Shown here: positions 62,065 to 64,000 of the stretch, in pieces
How positions within the stretch are numbered: position 1 is the stretch's first letter
How the letters are laid out: every line of letters starts with the position of its first letter
Assembly (NCBI RefSeq): GCF_022662305.1
Contig: NZ_JAKNQH010000001.1
Location: 496,001 to 560,000 of the forward strand
Direction of reading: 5' to 3'
Source of the DNA: Sphingomonas sp. BAUL-RG-20F-R05-02
GTDB lineage: Bacteria > Pseudomonadota > Alphaproteobacteria > Sphingomonadales > Sphingomonadaceae
Length of the DNA: 64,000 bases
The notes under the pieces: generated by a model
Told to the model about the DNA's origin: nothing
The model's database searches: none
Seen by the model: the letters and a program-made list of their open reading frames with translations, nothing else
Program-made: the position numbers and the translations under genes

Positions 62065-64000
62065 AGCTCGTCGTTCTCGGCCTCAGCCTCGGCTCATCTT
62101 GGGGCAACGGTCACGCTACCACGTTTCGCGCGCTGCTGAAGGCGTTCGCGGCGCGCGGGCATGACGTGCTGTTTCTCGAACGGGAAGTGCCGTGGTACGC
62201 CGGTGCGCACCGTGATCTGCCCAACCCGTATTTTTGCCGCCTCGAATATTATGCCGACCTGCCCGCGTTGGAGGAATGGCGCGCGGAGATCGCGGAGGCC
62301 GATGCGGTCATCGTCGGCTCTTACGTGCCGGACGGCGTCGCGGTCGCGCGGTTCGTCCAGAATCATGCCCGTAGATGCGCGTTCTACGACATCGATACGC
62401 CTGTCACCCTGGCCAAGCTGGCGCGTGGGGACTTCGAGTATCTCTCACCAGACGTCATCCCGGGCTACGACGTGTACCTGTCGTTCACCGGCGGGCCGAC
62501 GCTCGACCGCCTCGAAAGCGACTACGGCGCACAGGCGGCACGCGCGTTATACTGCTCGGTTGACCCGGATAAGTACTACCAGACCGATGTGGCGAAGCGG
62601 TGGGACCTGTCGTACCTCGGCACCTACAGCCCCGATCGCCAGCCGACGCTCGAGCGGCTGCTGCTGGCGGTTGCCCGCGCTTGCCCGGACCGGCGTTTTG
62701 CCGTGGCGGGCCCGCAATATCCCGCGGATATCGACTGGCCAGCCAACGTCGAGCGGATCGACCACCTGCCGCCCGCAGACCATGCCGCCTTCTACTCGGC
62801 GTCGCGCTTCACCCTGAACGTGACGCGCGCCGACATGATCGCGTCGGGCTGGTCGCCGTCGGTGCGGCTGTTCGAGGCAGGCGCGTGCGGTACGCCGATC
62901 ATCTCGGACCGGTGGGAGGGAATCGATACGCTGTTCATGCCCGGCCACGAGATCCTGCTCGCCGATACGACCGAGGACGTGATCGCCGCGATCGCGCGCG
63001 ATGCCGATGCGCTCGGCGCTGCCGCGCGGAGCCGCGTACTGGCGCGCCACACGGCAGCGCACCGCGCCGCGGAACTCGAAACCTACCTAAACGCGGTCGC
63101 GTCACGCCGAGCGGACGCAAACAGGAGACAGGCCATGCCACCCCAGATCACCCTCGTTGCAGGCGGGGCCGGGTTCATCGGCTCACATCTGTGCGCCGCC
63201 CTTCTCGCGCGCGGCGAAACCGTGGTGTGCCTAGACAACCTGCAGACGTCGCGGGAATCAAACCTGCGCGCGCTGATCGATCATCCGCGTTTCGAGTTCG
63301 TCGAAGGGGATATCGTCAATCCGCTGCCCGCCAGCATCACCGCGGGCGCCGCCCGGATCAAGCGCATCTACAACCTCGCCTGCGCGGCCTCGCCGCCGCA
63401 GTATCAGCTTGATCCCGAACATACGATGTTGACCAACGTCACGGGCACCAACCACCTGTTGCGGCTGGCGGAGACAGCAGGTGCTCGGTTCCTGCTTACA
63501 TCCACCAGCGAGGTCTATGGCGATCCCGAGATGCACCCGCAGCGCGAGGATTACCGTGGCTTCGTAAGCTGCACCGGCCCGCGCGCCTGCTATGACGAGG
63601 GCAAACGCGCTGCCGAGGCGATGACCTTCGATTTCCAGCGCATGCAACGTGCAGAGGTGCGCGTCGCCCGCATCTTCAATACTTATGGACCGCAGATGCA
63701 CCCGGATGACGGACGGGTCGTGTCCAATCTAATCTGTCAGGCGCTGTCGGGCACCAATATCACCATCTACGGCGATGGCTCGCAGACGCGCAGCTTCTGC
63801 TATGTGTCGGATCTGGTCGACGGGCTGATGCGACTGATGGAAAGCGACATCAACGGGCTGGAGCCGATCAACCTCGGCAATCCGAACGAACTGACCATCA
63901 ACGATCTGTTGGACCGGGTGATCGCGATGACGGGAACGGAGGCCACGGTGACACGCCTGCCGCTGCCGATCGACGACCCCCGCCGGCGCAAGCCCGACAT
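62061..64000 (+). CDS. CgeB-like glycosyltransferase running in frame into a UDP-xylose-synthase-like enzyme (partial)
   Basis: One frame without a stop from 62061 to the window edge (646+ codons). Residues 1-345: CgeB-like glycosyltransferase (MKLVVLGLSLGSSWGNGHAT, SPSVRLFEAGACGTPIISDR, WEGIDTLFMPGHEILLA). From Met359 (ATG 63135): extended SDR with GGAGFIGSHLCAAL, SEVYGDPEMHPQ, CTGPRACYDEGKRAAEAM and FNTYGPQMHPDDGRVVSNL, the UDP-glucuronate decarboxylase (UXS) signature; it would make UDP-xylose. AGGAG lies eight bases before ATG 63135, so the second enzyme may also be made separately. The C-terminus is beyond the window. Confidence 0.85.
   Translation, partial: MKLVVLGLSLGSSWGNGHATTFRALLKAFAARGHDVLFLEREVPWYAGAHRDLPNPYFCRLEYYADLPALEEWRAEIAEADAVIVGSYVPDGVAVARFVQNHARRCAFYDIDTPVTLAKLARGDFEYLSPDVIPGYDVYLSFTGGPTLDRLESDYGAQAARALYCSVDPDKYYQTDVAKRWDLSYLGTYSPDRQPTLERLLLAVARACPDRRFAVAGPQYPADIDWPANVERIDHLPPADHAAFYSASRFTLNVTRADMIASGWSPSVRLFEAGACGTPIISDRWEGIDTLFMPGHEILLADTTEDVIAAIARDADALGAAARSRVLARHTAAHRAAELETYLNAVASRRADANRRQAMPPQITLVAGGAGFIGSHLCAALLARGETVVCLDNLQTSRESNLRALIDHPRFEFVEGDIVNPLPASITAGAARIKRIYNLACAASPPQYQLDPEHTMLTNVTGTNHLLRLAETAGARFLLTSTSEVYGDPEMHPQREDYRGFVSCTGPRACYDEGKRAAEAMTFDFQRMQRAEVRVARIFNTYGPQMHPDDGRVVSNLICQALSGTNITIYGDGSQTRSFCYVSDLVDGLMRLMESDINGLEPINLGNPNELTINDLLDRVIAMTGTEATVTRLPLPIDDPRRRKPD

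Overview
The window is GC-rich, densely coded chromosomal DNA from an alphaproteobacterium. Gene content (large TonB-dependent receptors beside tryptophan-halogenase-like flavoproteins and JmjC-type cupins, DUF2946, DUF2934, DUF3253, a TIGR02281 aspartic protease, trehalose genes in the TreZ-TreY arrangement) points to a sphingomonad, probably Sphingomonas. This is inferred from family composition, not from a marker gene. I saw no rRNA, tRNA, CRISPR array or intact insertion sequence.

Layout. (1) 1-9.8 kb: a TonB-dependent receptor (minus, cut by the window start) diverges from three chained flavin-dependent halogenase-like genes and a JmjC/cupin_8 gene; a second cupin_8 gene converges on the first. 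(2) 10-18 kb: a polysaccharide deacetylase, a small hypothetical gene and a complete RND efflux operon (adaptor, pump, outer-membrane factor) with a divergent TetR-type regulator. (3) 18.4-25 kb: single housekeeping or accessory genes, including an NHL-propeller/M23-peptidase fusion, followed by almost 1 kb with only a tiny ORF and a hairpin. (4) 25.9-34.3 kb: DUF2946 protein, siderophore-type TonB receptor, PepSY membrane protein, then an AttEFGH-like ABC transporter with its AttH-like partner. (5) 34.3-45.4 kb, minus strand: one respiratory operon, alternative complex III (actABCDEF) followed by a small membrane protein, SCO copper chaperone and an A2-type caa3 oxidase. (6) 45.4-50 kb: treZ-treY preceded by a collapsed glgX remnant. 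(7) 50-51.7 kb: DUF2934 protein and an amine-oxidase-like flavoprotein. (8) 51.7-64 kb: two divergent, translationally coupled operons. Leftward: phosphatase, methyltransferase, glycosidase-like protein, a short ORF, alcohol dehydrogenase and Gfo/Idh oxidoreductase. Rightward: a 34-codon ORF, two epimerases, and four glycosyltransferases, the last running without a stop into a UDP-xylose-synthase-like enzyme. They share a 175-bp promoter region with a perfect 12-bp inverted repeat whose arms are 42 bp apart.

How the genes work together. Region 5 encodes a complete quinol-to-oxygen route that bypasses bc1: actA-F oxidise quinol and hand electrons to a cytochrome-c-fused oxidase. Region 8 looks like a pathway building and exporting or trimming an unidentified glycan or glycoconjugate, and is the best candidate here for an undescribed system. 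Region 1 looks like an uptake-plus-modification locus in which an outer-membrane receptor is paired with redox enzymes whose natural substrate is unknown.
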